Shown: one piece after another, positions 4,943 to 6,085 of the stretch | Numbering within the stretch: position 1 is the first letter of the stretch | How the letters are laid out: every line of letters starts with the position of its first letter | Assembly (NCBI GenBank): GCA_934167435.1 | Contig: CAKPKZ010000097.1 | Span: 1-6,085 of the forward strand | DNA length: 6,085 nt | Direction of reading: 5' to 3' | Source: an uncultured Clostridia bacterium | GTDB lineage: Bacteria > Bacillota > Clostridia > TANB77 > CAG-508 | Made by a program: the position numbers and the translations under genes | Notes under the pieces: model-generated | Database searches by the model: none | What the model was told of the DNA's origin: nothing | Seen by the model: the letters and a program-made list of their open reading frames with translations, nothing else

Positions 4943-5971
4943 ATGATAAATGAAATAGTAGATAATAATAAAGTTTTTAATGATTATTACGAAAAAATTA
5001 ATCAAATGATAATAAATTCTAAAACAAATATTATTAGAAATATAAATCATGAAATGGTTGAATTATATTATAATATAGGACAAGCAATAAATGAGCTTAT
5101 TGATGAGTATAATTTAGAAAAATCACAAAATGAAATAATTAAATCTTTTTCTAATAAACTTACAAAACAATTTGGGCAAGGTTTTAGTGTTTCAAGTTTA
5201 AAGAAAATGAAAAAATTTTATCAAGTATTTAATGGTGGTTCCACACTGTGGAACCAGTTAAGCTGGAGTCATAATAGGTTAATTATGAATATAGATGATA
5301 ACAAAAGAAGAAATTTTTATTTAGAAGAATGTATAAAATCAAATTGGAGTGTTAGACAATTAGAAAGACAGATAAATAGTTTTTATTATGAAAGATTAAT
5401 TTCTACTAAAGAACCATATAAAGAAGAAGTAAAAAATGAAATAAACATTTTAGAAAAGAAAGATAAAATAGAAAATTTTATAAAAGATCCATATATATTA
5501 GAATTTTTAGATATAAAAGATAAGAGATTTTTAGAAAGAGATTTAGAATCTAATCTATTGGAGCATATTCAAGAATTTTTGTTAGAATTAGGAAGAGGAT
5601 TTTCGTTTGTATCAAGACAAAAAAGAATAGATGTTGATGGTGATAATTTTTACATCGATCTTGTTTTTTATAATTATGTACTTAAATGTTTTGTTTTGAT
5701 TGATTTAAAATTAGATAAATTGACTCATCAAGATATTGGACAAATGGATTTCTATGTAAGATATTTTGATAACGAAATAAAAGAAAAAGAAGATAATCCA
5801 ACTATAGGTATAATTTTATGCTCTGATAAAAAAGATACTATAGTTAAATATTCCGTATTGAATGATAATAAAAATTTATTTGCTTCAAAATATCAACTTT
5901 ATTTGCCAACAGAAAAAGAATTAGCTTTAGAAATAGAAAAGCAAAAGGCTGAATTTAATGATAATAATTAA
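4943..5971 (+). CDS. DUF1016/YhcG-family PD-(D/E)XK nuclease
   Basis: This 342-residue protein matches the full length and two-domain plan of the YhcG family. The helical N-terminal domain (about 15-150) has ELYYNIGQAI (40-49), FGQGFSVSSLKKMKKFY (77-93) and QLSWSHNRLIM (105-115), which correspond to conserved family segments. The C-terminal nuclease domain (about 175-325) has LLELGRGFSFVSRQKRI (213-229), YIDLVFYN (237-244) with D239, VLIDLK (251-256) with D254 and K256, and GQMDFYV (266-272) with Q267. The usual family form is ELK; the Asp here is allowed in PD-(D/E)XK enzymes. A metal-dependent DNA nuclease is expected. GGGAG at 4930-4934 precedes ATG 4943 by eight bases, and the 18-base gap to the CHAT gene indicates one operon. 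Codons 98-105 are written as a perfect palindrome that recurs at the stop codon. Its DNA target is unknown. Confidence 0.92.
   Translation: MINEIVDNNKVFNDYYEKINQMIINSKTNIIRNINHEMVELYYNIGQAINELIDEYNLEKSQNEIIKSFSNKLTKQFGQGFSVSSLKKMKKFYQVFNGGSTLWNQLSWSHNRLIMNIDDNKRRNFYLEECIKSNWSVRQLERQINSFYYERLISTKEPYKEEVKNEINILEKKDKIENFIKDPYILEFLDIKDKRFLERDLESNLLEHIQEFLLELGRGFSFVSRQKRIDVDGDNFYIDLVFYNYVLKCFVLIDLKLDKLTHQDIGQMDFYVRYFDNEIKEKEDNPTIGIILCSDKKDTIVKYSVLNDNKNLFASKYQLYLPTEKELALEIEKQKAEFNDNN
5236..5256. repeat. 21-bp perfect palindrome inside the nuclease gene (copy 1)
   Basis: TGGTTCCACA (5236-5245), one central C, and TGTGGAACCA (5247-5256) form a perfect odd-length palindrome. In frame it encodes residues 98-105, GGSTLWNQ, directly before the conserved QLSWSH segment. 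It is GC-richer than its surroundings and contains the only CTG leucine codon I find in the gene. It is the reverse complement of the core of the copy at 5970-5996. Confidence 0.95.
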
Positions 5972-5996
5972 GTGGTTCCACAGTGTGGAACCACTT
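5970..5996. repeat. 27-bp palindrome at the nuclease stop codon (copy 2)
   Basis: AAGTGGTTCCACA (5970-5982), one central G, and TGTGGAACCACTT (5984-5996) form 13-bp perfect arms. The first two bases belong to the TAA stop. The central 21 bp (5973-5993) are the same palindrome as at 5236-5256 in the opposite orientation. It could serve as a hairpin terminator for the cargo operon, but the following TTGCAATAAAAATT is not a T-run. A protein-binding or recombination site fits the duplication better. Confidence 0.95.
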
Positions 5997-6024
5997 GCAA
6001 TAAAAATTACAAGTTCGAGAAAAA

Positions 6025-6053
6025 TTGACATTTCAATATATATATGATATTAT
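6025..6053 (+). promoter_or_regulatory. Strong sigma-A promoter for the next gene
   Basis: TTGACA at 6025-6030, a 17-base spacer, and TATTAT at 6048-6053 preceded by TGA (6045-6047) form a near-consensus extended -10 promoter. Start of transcription is expected near 6060. It follows the nuclease gene by about 54 bases and reads out of the window, so the next gene is a separate transcription unit. Confidence 0.82.
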
Positions 6054-6077
6054 TTTATACATAAAAACGAGGAACAA

Positions 6078-6083
6078 GAGGAG
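6078..6083 (+). promoter_or_regulatory. Ribosome binding site of a gene starting past the window edge
   Basis: GAGGAG at 6078-6083 lies about 20 bases after the expected transcription start of the promoter at 6025-6053. No start codon falls in the remaining two bases, so the gene it serves begins just beyond the window; its product cannot be told. Confidence 0.6.
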
Positions 6084-6085
6084 TA

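Noticed and set aside
283..5971. Recoded TGA (Mycoplasma-type code), suggested by the low GC content
   Set aside because: All tryptophans in the genes are TGG and full-length family members are read with the standard code.
5970..5996. Palindrome as a standard intrinsic terminator only
   Set aside because: No T-run follows on either strand, and a matching copy lies inside the coding sequence, where a terminator would be harmful.
1..6085. CRISPR array, tRNA, rRNA or group II intron
   Set aside because: No regularly spaced repeats, no cloverleaf-like segment with a GTTC-type T arm in the intergenic DNA, and no reverse transcriptase reading frame were found.

Overview
The window is very AT-rich DNA that uses the standard genetic code: Trp is TGG, and the genes end in TAA or TAG. 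Genes have strong AGGAGG-type ribosome binding sites, and the promoters are TTGACA/TATTAT with an extended -10. This points to a low-GC Bacillota host, such as a gut Clostridia or Erysipelotrichia member; the sequence alone does not give a genus. The gene content is that of the interior of a small integrative and mobilizable element.

Layout, all genes on the plus strand. Positions 1-63 hold the end of a probable excisionase-type DNA-binding protein. Positions 64-282 are a regulatory leader with a strong promoter, a 25-codon leader peptide whose stop lies in the loop of a terminator hairpin, and then the ribosome binding site of the next gene. Positions 283-2220 encode a large serine recombinase. 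Positions 2221-2459 are non-coding and dense in inverted repeats. They contain a recognisable MOBV-type origin of transfer (pMV158-like) with a predicted nick between 2399 and 2400. Positions 2460-3800 encode the matching MOBV relaxase, starting at a GTG. Excisionase-like protein, serine recombinase, oriT and MOBV relaxase together resemble the Tn4451/TnpX-TnpZ type of element.

Positions 3863-5971 are a two-gene cargo operon with an 18-base gap. The first gene encodes a coiled-coil protein fused to a CHAT (caspase-like) protease. The second encodes a DUF1016/YhcG-family PD-(D/E)XK nuclease. Neither is needed for transfer or integration, and both belong to families common in anti-phage or conflict loci, so a defence or element-stabilising role is inferred. 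The nuclease gene carries a 21-bp perfect palindrome in its coding sequence. The same palindrome, extended to 27 bp, recurs exactly at its stop codon, so two copies bracket the part encoding the catalytic domain. The window ends with another strong promoter and a ribosome binding site for a gene starting beyond the edge.
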